Counted from the stretch's first letter, positions 38,022-47,016 are shown. The stretch: DNA of 64,000 bases from Sphingomonas sp. AOB5 (GCF_029433115.1 NZ_JARNTV010000004.1:62001-126000), one strand, 5' to 3'. Notes: generated by a model from the sequence alone, not told the origin. Program-made: numbers and translations.

Positions 38022-40196
38022 ATGCGATTTGAGACGGCGCGCACCGAACAGGAAGTCTTCGACGACCTCGAGCGGCTCTGTGCATCCCCAGGCTATATCC
38101 ATGTCCTCGCCCTATTGTCGTTCCGCGACAATCTCGTTCTTCATTCGGGTGAGTTGACCAGCGAAGCGCTCGCCGCTTCCTACGCGCCGCAACGAACGAT
38201 ACGGACCGAATTCTCGACGCTGCTCGGGCTGATGCTCAAGCATCCGATCGATTTTGACCTGCCCAGCCCGACTGAAATGCAGCGCCTGATTGATTGTACG
38301 GGCGAGCTGCTCGAGGAACTTCACGCGTGCTTCAACATGCCAATGATGGCGGCGCTGAAGCGGGCTTTCGAGGAGGTGCAGGCCGGACTGACCATCGAAG
38401 AAGCGAGCCCGTTCCTGCGGGGCGATGTGCTCCGCGAGCCGATCTTCTATGGTGGCGAATCCGCCTACAGCTTTCAATATCGCGACTTCGCGGTGAAGCG
38501 TTACGCGCGCGACGATGACTGGCTCTTCGCCAACAAGGGGTTTCGCATCGCGGAAGGCCGAGCGGTTGCCGAAGCGCTTACCACCCTGCCGAACGACAAG
38601 CTCCTCGCGGTTCTCGACAAGGCCTGCGACGCGGACCCGACCACGTTGAGCTTCCTCCCCGGCTTCACCTTTTCGCTCGACGAGGTCGCCGCCGCCGCAA
38701 GCGTATCATCCAAGAGCGCAGCCGCTGTGCTTGCCGCGTTCACGGCACCGGAAGCGCCTTCCAATGCGGATTTCAGGACGATCGGCGACTTCAACCTGGC
38801 CAATGCCTATCCGATCCTGCGCACGCCATCCGACGACTACGTCTCGCTTCAGAGCTACGGCGTGGTCGAGGCCCTCTACGATTCCCCTTACTATTGGATG
38901 GCGGCCGACAAGGGGTACAGGAATACCGCCTTCCAACATCGCGGCGACTTCACTGAAAGCTTCGTGGCCGATCGCCTGGCGGCGGTCTTTGGCGAAGCGA
39001 ATGTCCACCGCGGGGTGAACGTCATCCGCAAAGGCGCTCGGGTCAGTGAAATCGACGTGCTGGTATTGTTCGCCAACCGCGCGATCGTCGTCCAGTGCAA
39101 GTCCAAAAAGCTGACGCTCGAAGCCCGGCGAGGCAACGACCTGCAGTTGCAGGACGATTTCAAGAAGGCGGTCCAGGACGCCTATGATCAAGCGCATCTG
39201 TGCGCAACGTCGCTGAGCGATCCGACCCTTCGCTTTGTCGGCTCCGGCGACGTCGCAATCGATATCTCGGAACTGCGCGAGATCTATCCTGTTTGCGTGG
39301 TATCGGATCACTATCCTGCGTTGGGCGCACAGGCGCGCCAGTTTCTCAGATTCCAGACCGATGCGATCATTCAGGCGCCGCTGATCGGCGATGTATTCCT
39401 GATCGACGTGTTGGCGGAGATGTTGCCGAGTCCGTTGCGCCTGCTGAGCTATGTCAACCGCAGGGTCGGCTATGGCGACCGGATCAACACGATCAACGAG
39501 CTGACGATCCTCGCCTATCACCTCAAGCACAATCTCTGGTTCGAAGACGAGATGAACCTCGTCACCATCGCCGACGATTTCAGCATTTCGCTGGACACGG
39601 CGATGACGGTTCGTCGCACCGGGATCGCGGGCGAACATACGCCAGACGGCATCTTGACCCGCCTCAAGGGCACGCTGGTCGGCCGGGTGCTCGCGAATAT
39701 CGAAACCCGGCCCGACGCGGCACTGGTCGACCTCGGCTTCCTCCTATTGTCGCTGGGCGGCGAGACGATCGACGATCTCAACCGCGGCCTGCAGCAAATT
39801 TCCGAGCAGACCCGTAGGGACGGCAGGAGCCATAATCTGACGCTCGGCTTCGACGATAGTCAAAGCGGGCTGACCATCCATTGCGGACCGCTGCCCAATG
39901 CCGAGGCGGCCGAAAAGCTGGCCGACCACTGCCGTCGCCGTAAATATGTGCATCGCGCTGAAGGCTGGTTTGGCCTTGCGGTTCGTGCCGATGACGGGTT
40001 GCCGAAGTTCGGGATACAGCTGAGCTATCCGTGGAAGCATGACAGTGCCTTGGAGCGACTCACGCGCGGAATGACCCGCAAGTCTCCGGCTCGGCCAGCT
40101 GCGGCCAGAACAACGGCACCTGGCGTCAAGGTTGGGAGAAATGAACTTTGCCCGTGCGGTAGCGGTAAGAAATTCAAAAAATGCTGCCTGACTTAG
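38022..40196 (+). CDS. Predicted PD-(D/E)XK nuclease with C-terminal SEC-C metal-binding domain
   Basis: A 724-residue protein not matching a named family in my knowledge. The N-terminal ~290 residues are helical. A restriction-nuclease-like core sits near residues 310-365: TESFVADRLAAVFGE (acidic helix), SEIDVLVLF (Asp) and AIVVQCKSKKL (the x-K element). This is NERD/Mrr-like. The C terminus has GRNELCPCGSGKKFKKCC, the SEC-C zinc motif. Such fusions occur in accessory islands and may be defence nucleases, which is inference. A strong terminator separates it from alpA, and its stop overlaps the convergent gene. Confidence 0.7.
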   Translation: MRFETARTEQEVFDDLERLCASPGYIHVLALLSFRDNLVLHSGELTSEALAASYAPQRTIRTEFSTLLGLMLKHPIDFDLPSPTEMQRLIDCTGELLEELHACFNMPMMAALKRAFEEVQAGLTIEEASPFLRGDVLREPIFYGGESAYSFQYRDFAVKRYARDDDWLFANKGFRIAEGRAVAEALTTLPNDKLLAVLDKACDADPTTLSFLPGFTFSLDEVAAAASVSSKSAAAVLAAFTAPEAPSNADFRTIGDFNLANAYPILRTPSDDYVSLQSYGVVEALYDSPYYWMAADKGYRNTAFQHRGDFTESFVADRLAAVFGEANVHRGVNVIRKGARVSEIDVLVLFANRAIVVQCKSKKLTLEARRGNDLQLQDDFKKAVQDAYDQAHLCATSLSDPTLRFVGSGDVAIDISELREIYPVCVVSDHYPALGAQARQFLRFQTDAIIQAPLIGDVFLIDVLAEMLPSPLRLLSYVNRRVGYGDRINTINELTILAYHLKHNLWFEDEMNLVTIADDFSISLDTAMTVRRTGIAGEHTPDGILTRLKGTLVGRVLANIETRPDAALVDLGFLLLSLGGETIDDLNRGLQQISEQTRRDGRSHNLTLGFDDSQSGLTIHCGPLPNAEAAEKLADHCRRRKYVHRAEGWFGLAVRADDGLPKFGIQLSYPWKHDSALERLTRGMTRKSPARPAAARTTAPGVKVGRNELCPCGSGKKFKKCCLT

Positions 40197-40555
40197 TCTT
40201 GGTGAAACCCCGTCACCGAAATGGGGTTGGCGTAGATCGGCACGTTCCAGATCTTGCTTCGATTGTCGTGCATGATCATGAATTGCGCTCCGGGATAGAT
40301 CGCGATCACGGTGTCATTGGTCGAGCGGGGCACTCTGATCTCTCGCTTCGAGCGTCCCCGGCCCTTCTCGATCGTCGCGATCCCACGCAATTGCTCGCCG
40401 ACCGTGGCGGTCCATTCGGTGTCGCTGTGCTTCCAGGTCATCGAGTAGATCCGGTTCGCTGGAGGCGCGGTAGCGGCGCCAATTGAGGCGGCCATCTCTG
40501 TGTAGGCGTCCTCCTGCTTGTCCGCGTCGACCAGCGGCACGAAGAACTGCGGCAT
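40193..40555 (-). CDS. Hypothetical protein, 120 aa
   Basis: It starts MPQFFVPLVDADKQEDAY and appears to be a small alpha/beta protein without signal peptide or membrane helix. A basic patch RGRSKREIRVP and the C-terminal NPISVTGFHQD are its only notable features. It ends with a 4-base antisense overlap with the SEC-C nuclease gene. The family is unknown. AAGGAG stands about eight bases before the ATG, supporting the start. Confidence 0.65.
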   Translation of the reverse strand: MPQFFVPLVDADKQEDAYTEMAASIGAATAPPANRIYSMTWKHSDTEWTATVGEQLRGIATIEKGRGRSKREIRVPRSTNDTVIAIYPGAQFMIMHDNRSKIWNVPIYANPISVTGFHQD

Positions 40556-40673
40556 AGTCAGCTCCTTCTTTCACGACATACCATGTGCAATCCATATGCG
40601 AGAATATTGCCGACCATAGTATTGCAGTCAAAGTAGCTGTGCTGAACTGCATATCAGCTTTTGGGATGCCGTG

Positions 40674-41396
40674 ATGCCGATTGACGTTAGCGATATTGTG
40701 ACCGCCTCGGCGGAATTGACCAAGCCGCTCGGAGGCACGCTAAACGATGCTTGGCAGGCCTTGATTGGCGATCGCGTAGCTGCCTGGCGTCTGAAGAATG
40801 CCATGGATCTTCAGCTGAAGATCCATGAGGAGCTGAAGGCCCGCGGCCTCGCGGTTACAGCTCGCATTCCCGACCGCTTCGCCGTTGCGTGGTTCGAGGA
40901 GGCTACCAAACAGGATGAGCCGGAAATCCAGCAATTGTTCGCACGCTTGCTCGCTGGTGCGGCATCGGGCGACGTCGATGCAGGTGACCGTCGGCATTTG
41001 GAGATCGTATCGCGCTTCGTGCCTCTGGACGCTGAAGTGATGCGTTTCTTCTTCACCAGTGACGCTGCGCAACGAACCAATTCCCGGGAGGATGGCATCC
41101 TCAACGATATCGAGCTCGAAGAGTGGGAGATGTACAAGGCGATCAGGGAGAAGCTGGGTGACCGTGCCTGGCAGTCTGCCGAGCATCTGCTTGCCCTCGG
41201 CGTCACGGAGCGCCGCGTGACGATCGACAGCGATTCCGTTTCGGCCGCGCTGATGACATTGAAGTCCAATCACGAAGGCGATGTCTTTCCAACCTGGGGT
41301 TCAAGGCCGGACATCGAAATCCGTCCGATAATCGGTTCGACTGCGACTGGGCTTTCGCTGGCCCGGGCACTCCGCCTGTTCGACGAGGGTGGATAA
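40674..41396 (+). CDS. Abi-alpha-like (DUF2806/DUF4393-type) protein
   Basis: A 240-residue soluble protein. The N-terminal helix (VSDIVTASAELTKPLGG), then AAWRLKNAMDLQLKIHEELKA and the block EEATKQDEPEIQQLFARLLAG (about residues 79-99) resemble proteins grouped as DUF2806 or Abi-alpha, several of which are found in defence islands. The match is by pattern memory, so function is tentative. The ATG at 40674 is preferred over the GTG one codon earlier. It is flanked by the SEC-C nuclease and a DUF5677 gene. Confidence 0.55.
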   Translation: MPIDVSDIVTASAELTKPLGGTLNDAWQALIGDRVAAWRLKNAMDLQLKIHEELKARGLAVTARIPDRFAVAWFEEATKQDEPEIQQLFARLLAGAASGDVDAGDRRHLEIVSRFVPLDAEVMRFFFTSDAAQRTNSREDGILNDIELEEWEMYKAIREKLGDRAWQSAEHLLALGVTERRVTIDSDSVSAALMTLKSNHEGDVFPTWGSRPDIEIRPIIGSTATGLSLARALRLFDEGG

Positions 41397-41462
41397 TTGC
41401 CTTCGTTGGACAAAGTGATGATCGGCTAGATTTGTTGCTGTCGGTTTCGCAAGGACGAGGTC

Positions 41463-42743
41463 ATGGGAGCGCTGCAGGACTCACTCGATCGCTTTCTTGA
41501 CGAACTGCCGCGGCGAGAGCTGGAGCATCTGGTCCAGGACAAGCTTCAGGCGGCGGGCGTCGAGGATGAAGCGCTGCTCGGAAAGATCGTCGATGCGCTT
41601 CTCGAAGGTGGAGGCAAGATTGCCTCGATTCTCCATGATCGCCCGATCAAGATCGAGTTCGACGACGCGGATTTCGAGCGGTTAGGCAAGTTGTCGACCA
41701 GACTCGAAGAGCAGCTACCCGAGATATTCGAGCGTGTTGCCGACAGGTCGGCCAACGATATCGCCGAGGCTATGCGTGAGAAATGGCGCACCGGCCCAGC
41801 CGACAATCAGGCGGAAGTTACACGGTCGCGAATCCTCAAGACCTGGGCCGAGCCGTTCGACGCGCTGCGCATGCTGCTGACGCTCTGCGCAGAGGAAGGC
41901 GACAAGTTCAATCACGCGCATCTCAGTTCACGCCGCGCAGGCGAGGAAGGACAGGCATTGGCGCTGGCGCGCCTGCATATCCGCGCCTGCCGGATTGCCG
42001 AGGAGATTCTGCTGCTGCTCGAACATGGTCGTACAGAAGGAGCGCAAGCCCGTTGGCGCACGCTGCATGAGGTTGCCATCACCGCGACGTTGATCGCCGA
42101 GGGCGGCGACGCGCTGGCGCGCCGCTATTTCGACCATGAGATCGTCGATCGCAAGAAGGCGCTCGACGATCACCGCCGCGCCGCCGAGCTCGACGGCGGT
42201 TCGTCCGCAGACCGTGACTATGCCATCGAGCTCGAGAAGGACTTCGCTCGGGCCGTCGCCAAATATGGCAGACACTTTCGCGGCATGTACGGCTGGGCCG
42301 GCGGCCAGCTGGGCGTGCCGGACGATCCGAAGTTCCATCATCTTCAGGAGGCCGCGGGCAGCTTGACGCTGAAGCATCGCTACCGGCTGGCTTCGTTCGA
42401 CAACCATGCCAGCCCGCGGGCACTGTCCCAGCCCATGCACCTCTGGGACCCGACGACCCATATCCCAAGTGTATTCGAAGCCGGTTTTGAGGCGCCGGCC
42501 ACGGATACTGCGCAGGCTCTCGTGCAGATCACCACCACCCTTTACCCTCAGCCATGGGAGCTCGATGAGATCGTGTTCGTGAAGGTGCTGGGGCGGCTCC
42601 GCGATGATACCGCGGCCGCGTGGTTTCGTGTTGCGCGCCAGATCGCAAGGCGCGAGCAGCAGGACATTGACCGTGCGGTGCGCCGGTCCGCGTCGCGACG
42701 TATGGGATACGTCAAGGCCAAGCCGGGCAAGCGCCGCATATAA
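41463..42743 (+). CDS. DUF5677-family protein
   Basis: A 426-residue, mostly helical, charged protein. The central domain holds RIAEEILLLLEHGRTEGAQARWRTLHEVA and ARRYFDHEIVDRKKALDDHRR, then YGWAG, as in DUF5677. These proteins are often found in mobile islands, and no biochemical activity is known to me. There is no signal peptide or membrane segment. The C terminus is strongly basic. The 3' end overlaps, on the opposite strand, the remnant of a phosphoesterase gene. Confidence 0.7.
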   Translation: MGALQDSLDRFLDELPRRELEHLVQDKLQAAGVEDEALLGKIVDALLEGGGKIASILHDRPIKIEFDDADFERLGKLSTRLEEQLPEIFERVADRSANDIAEAMREKWRTGPADNQAEVTRSRILKTWAEPFDALRMLLTLCAEEGDKFNHAHLSSRRAGEEGQALALARLHIRACRIAEEILLLLEHGRTEGAQARWRTLHEVAITATLIAEGGDALARRYFDHEIVDRKKALDDHRRAAELDGGSSADRDYAIELEKDFARAVAKYGRHFRGMYGWAGGQLGVPDDPKFHHLQEAAGSLTLKHRYRLASFDNHASPRALSQPMHLWDPTTHIPSVFEAGFEAPATDTAQALVQITTTLYPQPWELDEIVFVKVLGRLRDDTAAAWFRVARQIARREQQDIDRAVRRSASRRMGYVKAKPGKRRI

Positions 42744-43122
42744 GCTCGGCTTTCTGCGGAGCCGCTGCCGCCCTCGCGCGGTGCGCCTTCGAGCGCCGGC
42801 GCGCCGGCGCGCCGGTCGTCTCGTCGCGGTGCGGATAGCCCTGCACCGCGATCACCTTGCCGCCGTAGAGGGGAGTCACGGTCTCGATGATGGCATGGCC
42901 GACCAGCACCCTGGAAACGCCGAACGAGACAAAGGTTCGGCCGATATCGATGGGGCTAGTCGCGGCATCGCCCTTGCCGAAATGTCCTCGATACCATTGC
43001 GGGCCATCGCCGCCAGCGATCAGCGCCGTCTTTGCACCGAGTGTTCTGCTCTGCGCGGCCGGCACCGCGAGTGCGGCACGGATGCTGGCGTTGAGCTCCA
43101 GCGTTGTTGTACGAGTGTCAGC
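42712..43122 (-). pseudogene. C-terminal remnant of a metallophosphoesterase gene
   Basis: The open frame lacks a start, with an in-frame TAG just upstream at 43125-43123. It reads LELNASIRAALAVP, then GGDGPQWYRG, VLVGHAIIETVTPLYGGKVIAV and YPHRDE. These are C-terminal motifs of secreted calcineurin-like phosphatases. After that point it becomes Arg/Ala-rich nonsense across a repeated CGCGCCGG tract (42793-42816), which suggests a slippage frameshift. The N-terminal two thirds are missing. It is probably a fossil left when flanking accessory genes arrived. Confidence 0.7.
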
Positions 43123-43178
43123 CTACAGGATCGTTTGTGTCGCGGCTGAATGACCGCTTATGGGGCGCATAGCGGACT

Positions 43179-44072
43179 TCAACGCGCGATCACTGCTGAT
43201 ATAGGACAATGATCGGATGGATGGTTGGCGGTGGCGTAAGTTAATTCAGAGAAGCGACGGAAGTCTACCGCAGACCGTCGATCAAGCACAATATGATCGA
43301 TGAATGCGGTAAATCGAGGATCGCATCGAGGCACAACACCATCGTCCGCCAAGGTAAGATCGGAGTCCGCGGGATCCCCATCGTCCAGATCGATCCAGAC
43401 AGCATCTCCGGGCACCGCTAGGCGCCGGTTCCAGTCTCCGAGCACGACGAAACGCGTATCGCCGCGGGCAGCCGCATCGATCCAATCTTCGAGCACTGGA
43501 ACCTGCTGAGCCAAAGTGTCACATGCCGGTCCAGTGGATCCTGAGAAGCAGCCGGACTTAAGATGTACAGCCAGCAACCGAAGCGGTCGCCCGCCAGCAG
43601 GCCGCACGGTAATATCGACACCCGACCGCAGGTTCGGATTTCCAACCTGTAGTGCTGTCAGGTCTGCCGCCCGGTCAAAGGCGAGATCCTTTCGGATCGC
43701 AAATCCAACTGCCTGTCTGATAAAGGTCTGCTCTGGTTGGCGACCGCCGCATTTTCCGCTGACATCACCAAGCCGCGTTTCCATGATGATGGTATAGCGC
43801 GAGGGATCGAAGACGCGCGCTGCGGCGGCTGGATTCTCGGCCTCCTGAAAGGCAATGACATCGGCATTGAGGCTATCTGCGATCTGGCGCATTTGCGCAT
43901 AATCTGCAGCCGTGCGAGGCTTGCATCCGGCGCCATCACGCTCAGCGAGAAACTCAAGATTCCAGCTGACGACTTTAAGGTCGGGTGCTTGTCGAGTGCT
44001 CGGTGCGATACTGAGATGTGCACATCCTCCCAGGGCAAGCGACAGCCCAGTGATCAAGATCCCGAATTTCAT
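43179..44072 (-). CDS. Endonuclease/exonuclease/phosphatase-family lipoprotein
   Basis: A 297-residue protein. The N terminus ends in the lipobox LALGGC (Cys at about 16), so it is lipid-anchored outside the cytoplasm. The EEP catalytic blocks are present: VVSWNLEFL (Asn), AFQEAENP (Glu), LRLLAVHLKSGCF (His), VLGDWNR (Asp-x-Asn) and the C-terminal SDHCPISAV (Asp-His pair). It may be a surface nuclease or phosphatase. The substrate is unknown. Its start faces the hairpin-rich stretch at 44.2 kb. Confidence 0.88.
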   Translation of the reverse strand: MKFGILITGLSLALGGCAHLSIAPSTRQAPDLKVVSWNLEFLAERDGAGCKPRTAADYAQMRQIADSLNADVIAFQEAENPAAAARVFDPSRYTIIMETRLGDVSGKCGGRQPEQTFIRQAVGFAIRKDLAFDRAADLTALQVGNPNLRSGVDITVRPAGGRPLRLLAVHLKSGCFSGSTGPACDTLAQQVPVLEDWIDAAARGDTRFVVLGDWNRRLAVPGDAVWIDLDDGDPADSDLTLADDGVVPRCDPRFTAFIDHIVLDRRSAVDFRRFSELTYATANHPSDHCPISAVIAR

Positions 44073-44299
44073 AGGCAGAGACTAGTTCTGATTCTCGCTT
44101 GATCACAAGCTTTCCACCGAACGCCACCGTTCAAGCGCTCACCGCGTGGAGCGCGTAGGCGCTGCGACCTTTTACCCCGAGACGCCACACAGTTTAGAAC
44201 ACGTGTCAACATCATCATAATAAAGTGGGGAGACAGATCCGTGAAGAACACAAATCCGTCTCCCCAGAGACGTCTATTCACACCTTGTGTCGCAATCGG

Positions 44300-44674
44300 T
44301 CATGCTGTAGGGTTAGTAGTGGACTTGAACGACACGTCGATGGCGCGAGTTCGACCGCGCTTTCGCCGCAAACGGCGGAGCGCGCTACGGACAAGCGCCA
44401 CTGTATGAACAATAGCTATGACGCTTAAATATGCGTCAGCGGGGTCTTCGATGACCGAAACGACTAGCTGTCTCGATCCCGATAGGAAACAGGCCCAGAG
44501 TAGCCCCGCCCAACTTTGGGCAGGACCACCAGGTCCAACTACACTATCAGCTACTGTATGAGGCACTTTCGCTTGAGAAAGTGCCCCCATCCAGCGTACG
44601 TGTTCGCACATTAATGCTAACAGGTGGCGTCCCTTTCGGATCTGCCGCAGGATTACCGTCGATAGAATTGGCAT
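44300..44674 (-). CDS. Possible small protein, 124 aa
   Basis: An open frame with GGAG seven bases before the ATG. It encodes a hydrophobic middle (WAGLLWACFLSG, then a second apolar stretch near YLSVIAIVHTVALV) and a very basic C-terminal part (ALRRLRRKRGRTR). Membrane association is plausible. No family is recognised. The same DNA reads as a run of hairpins on the plus strand, so the frame may be chance. Confidence 0.3.
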   Translation of the reverse strand: MPILSTVILRQIRKGRHLLALMCEHVRWMGALSQAKVPHTVADSVVGPGGPAQSWAGLLWACFLSGSRQLVVSVIEDPADAYLSVIAIVHTVALVRSALRRLRRKRGRTRAIDVSFKSTTNPTA

Positions 44675-44703
44675 GGTCAATCTCCATACGATTTGTCGCC
44701 GGT

Positions 44704-44741
44704 AGGGGCGGGAGCGCTGTCACGCTCTCGCCCCTCTTTTT
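44704..44741 (+). terminator. Strong intrinsic terminator
   Basis: The thirteen-base arms AGGGGCGGGAGCG and CGCTCTCGCCCCT (one G-U pair) with a six-base loop are followed by CTTTTTA. No protein gene ends before it on the plus strand, so it probably closes a non-coding transcript. Confidence 0.85.
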
Positions 44742-44921
44742 ATTGCCAACCGCCGTCGAATTCGGTTGGGCCTTGCATTGAAGTCATCACAAGGATGGCC
44801 CCAAACGAAAGCGCCGCCCCCATAAACGGAGACGGCGCTAGCTTTCGGCGCGCAGCTTTTGGCTGCCCGAACGTGACCGAGGCGCGATTGTGCAATCGCC
44901 CCGGCGTGCGGCGCGCAGCCG

Positions 44922-45026
44922 CTATGCGATACGGCCGGGATCATAGCCGTTACTCCGCAGGATAATGATGTGCAGCAATGCGGGAGGGGGAAGTTCGGAC
45001 TTCCGCGCAATCGTGATCTTGGACAT
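44922..45026 (-). CDS. Possible micro-ORF, 34 aa
   Basis: MSKITIARKSELPPPALLHI begins a short frame with GGGAG six bases before the ATG. It overlaps a plus-strand hairpin at 44988-45003. No homologue is known to me. It is listed because it has a good ribosome site in an otherwise empty stretch. Confidence 0.2.
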   Translation of the reverse strand: MSKITIARKSELPPPALLHIIILRSNGYDPGRIA

Positions 45027-45099
45027 CTTCGGCTCCCAATCTAGGGAGACGCGCGGGGTGCTTCGCGGCAGACTTCGCCGCGTTACGCGCGTCACCCGT

Positions 45100-45553
45100 C
45101 CAACAATAGCCATAGCACATGGTTAACAGCGAGCGCCAGATAATTTTATCATGATCCAAATCAATGGCACTATTTTTTAAAAATCATCTAATTCTTATTA
45201 TAATATAACTTTATTGACATAACTGTCAGCATTTCTCCCCAATATGGACCTATATCGATAGCGCATCGGACCCTCTGCAGAGGTGATAATCAATCTGGCA
45301 ATAAGCAATTAGTCGTCACTAGCCATTGAACGCGTATGCACGTGCAGCCAGCGGCAGCGTTAATCGTTAAATCCGGCCCACCAGTCCGAACATGACTTCC
45401 AAGCTTAGCGATATCATCTCTCGAAAATTCAGAGAATCGTGACCTCAAGTTACGAGTTCCATCTAGTCATTATTCGTGTCACATAGTGCAATAAATGGCT
45501 TCATAGCTTGACTGCAGGGCCATTTTAGCTAGCAAACCGTCCATGGGGGGAAG
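45100..45553. other. AT-rich intergenic stretch
   Basis: There is no convincing gene. Bases 45170-45260 are strongly AT-rich for this genome (TTTTTAAAAATCATC, then TTATTATAATATAAC) and contain TTGACA at 45213-45218, usable as a -35 box. The rest shows no repeat that I can identify. Together with the hairpins just upstream it could be an origin, a transfer site or a target of a silencing regulator such as MucR. Confidence 0.4.
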
Positions 45554-46219
45554 ATGGCTGGAGCAAGTAAGAAGCCTCGCTCACGCGCAGGATCTGGAGC
45601 AGAGCGAGTGCTGAATGCATTGGCTGCCGAATTTCCAAAACTACACAGTGAACAGTCATTGTTGGACTGCGCCTCGCTATTAGCAGCGTACGACAAGACC
45701 CCCTCAGAGAAGCTCACCGACAACGAGCGCAGAGCAGTAGCAAAAGTTCTTAGGCGCCTTGTCGAAGACGGCGGTGTTCGAGAGACGTTGTGGCTGAATG
45801 GGCGAGATCCCCGCGTAAACCTCGAGAACGCCGGTTTGGTGGCCGTAGCCGTTGATATCGCCACCCTGAGGCAGGAGGAGTGGATCCGCACCAACTCAGG
45901 CGATCACAATCATTCAGCGCATCAAGGTCCTTCGCTGGCCCCGGGGCAACCAGCGACGCAAGAGACAATTATGGACCTCATAATTGAACGAACAAAGGAG
46001 TGGAGCGAGGTCAATCGCCTTGACAGTCGGCTTCCGCTGGCCCTCACAAACATCGCCATCGTTCACGGCGCGGTGGACTACGACATCCTGATCAACCTCT
46101 CATTTGTCGACCAAGAGTATCTGCTCAAGTACGCAAGGGAGGTCGTACAGCGGATTCCGCACGTGAGAGCGACGCAAACGATGTTACTATCATCGGAGAG
46201 TGGCTTTTCGCGACCCTAA
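45554..46219 (+). CDS. Hypothetical protein, 221 aa
   Basis: A soluble, mostly helical protein with a basic N terminus (MAGASKKPRSRAGSGAERVL). A middle segment, DNERRAVAKVLRRLVEDGG, is followed by a His/Ser-rich linker (about residues 115-135) and a second helical domain. No domain is recognised. Codon use is less GC-biased than in core genes, which suggests recent acquisition. GGGGGGA lies immediately before the start codon, so the exact start is uncertain. Confidence 0.55.
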   Translation: MAGASKKPRSRAGSGAERVLNALAAEFPKLHSEQSLLDCASLLAAYDKTPSEKLTDNERRAVAKVLRRLVEDGGVRETLWLNGRDPRVNLENAGLVAVAVDIATLRQEEWIRTNSGDHNHSAHQGPSLAPGQPATQETIMDLIIERTKEWSEVNRLDSRLPLALTNIAIVHGAVDYDILINLSFVDQEYLLKYAREVVQRIPHVRATQTMLLSSESGFSRP

Positions 46220-46298
46220 CTCGTCTCAAGCATTTAGTCGAAAGGCACTTTCAGCGAGCACCTGAGCGATAATGAAGCAGCACTTTAAAAAGCTAGCC

Positions 46299-46631
46299 TC
46301 AGTATTCTGAGGCTAGCAGGATGGTCAGCACACGTTTGGTTACGGCCGGATCGGCTGGATCGGGAGACCCATACACGAGGTCCCGATCGTAATAGTCGAT
46401 CTTCCAGTACAGGATTTGTCCGTTCACCTCGAAACGACCAAAATCGTGCTCACCATGCGGATCGTTGTCCGGGGTGAATTCGTCGAAGTTCTGAACCTTG
46501 GCGACGGCTTCCATAACCGCGGTGGCACCCATGGATTGGACGCCGATGGTTACAAGCCAGGTACCTGTCGCCGGACTAGTCGCGCGATACGCGTCATTGA
46601 GTTCACGAATGCGATTGGAGGCAGCGCTCAT
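46299..46631 (-). CDS. DUF3768-family protein
   Basis: A 110-residue protein. It starts MSAASNRIRELNDAYRA and contains GVQSMGATAVMEAVAKVQNFDEF, DPHGEHDFGRF and the KIDYYDRDLVYGSPDPADP block that marks DUF3768, a family common on sphingomonad plasmids and integrative elements. The role is unknown. The start at 46631 is chosen because GGAGGTGGAG precedes it; the frame opens seven codons earlier. Confidence 0.85.
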   Translation of the reverse strand: MSAASNRIRELNDAYRATSPATGTWLVTIGVQSMGATAVMEAVAKVQNFDEFTPDNDPHGEHDFGRFEVNGQILYWKIDYYDRDLVYGSPDPADPAVTKRVLTILLASEY

Positions 46632-47016
46632 AGCTCCACCTCCCCTCGCCAAAGGCGAAAGAACATGATGTTCACGGTGGTGCTCCCGAAGGCGCCGCAG
46701 GGAATGCCCTGGGCCTCACGGCGACTGCGTCTGCGCGCAGCAACTAGATCAGAGTTGTCGCCTCTCGAATTATAGCACGGTGACGGCTTTGGCGCTCCGG
46801 CGCTCTACTCCGGCATAGGCGCCCGTACCCTGTATGCTGCACCAATTCTGATCTAACTCACGAGAAACCATACGTAATACGGGAGACCTCTACCCCGACC
46901 TTAGCTCGTAAACGACCTACGCCCACCCACCACCCAAACCTCCAATATGAACCCAACGCTGGTTTGATGCCGCAGCATCTTACGACACCTTCTCCTCAAG
47001 CAGGGGGGAGGTATCG
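46632..47016. other. Intergenic stretch without a clear gene
   Basis: About 385 bases between the DUF3768 gene and the transfer module. I see no long repeat and no open frame with a ribosome site. The last 20 bases hold the GGGGGGAGG ribosome site of the next gene. A cis-acting transfer site could hide here, but nothing specific supports it. Confidence 0.4.

Larger units (their letters stand above)
44227..44741 (+). ncRNA. Candidate structured RNA (succession of stem-loops ending in a terminator)
   Basis: This gene-poor stretch holds at least six good hairpins in a row on the plus strand: 44227-44265 (GGGGAGAC arms); 44341-44400 (TGGCGC outer stem with CGCGCT and CGCCG inner stems); 44417-44436; 44508-44521; 44523-44536; and 44562-44585 (nine-base arms). 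An intrinsic terminator closes it at 44704-44741. A CATAAT (-10-like) box lies at 44216-44221. It could be a large non-coding RNA or a cis site such as oriT. It competes with a minus-strand open frame at 44300-44674. No known RNA family is recognised. Confidence 0.3.

Noticed and set aside
37843..38022. Short frame whose stop overlaps the SEC-C nuclease start
   Set aside because: Although TGATG coupling is tempting, the 59-residue product has no features and the DNA resembles a decayed palindromic repeat (ATGACCGCTAATGGGCCG). A similar piece occurs at 43149.
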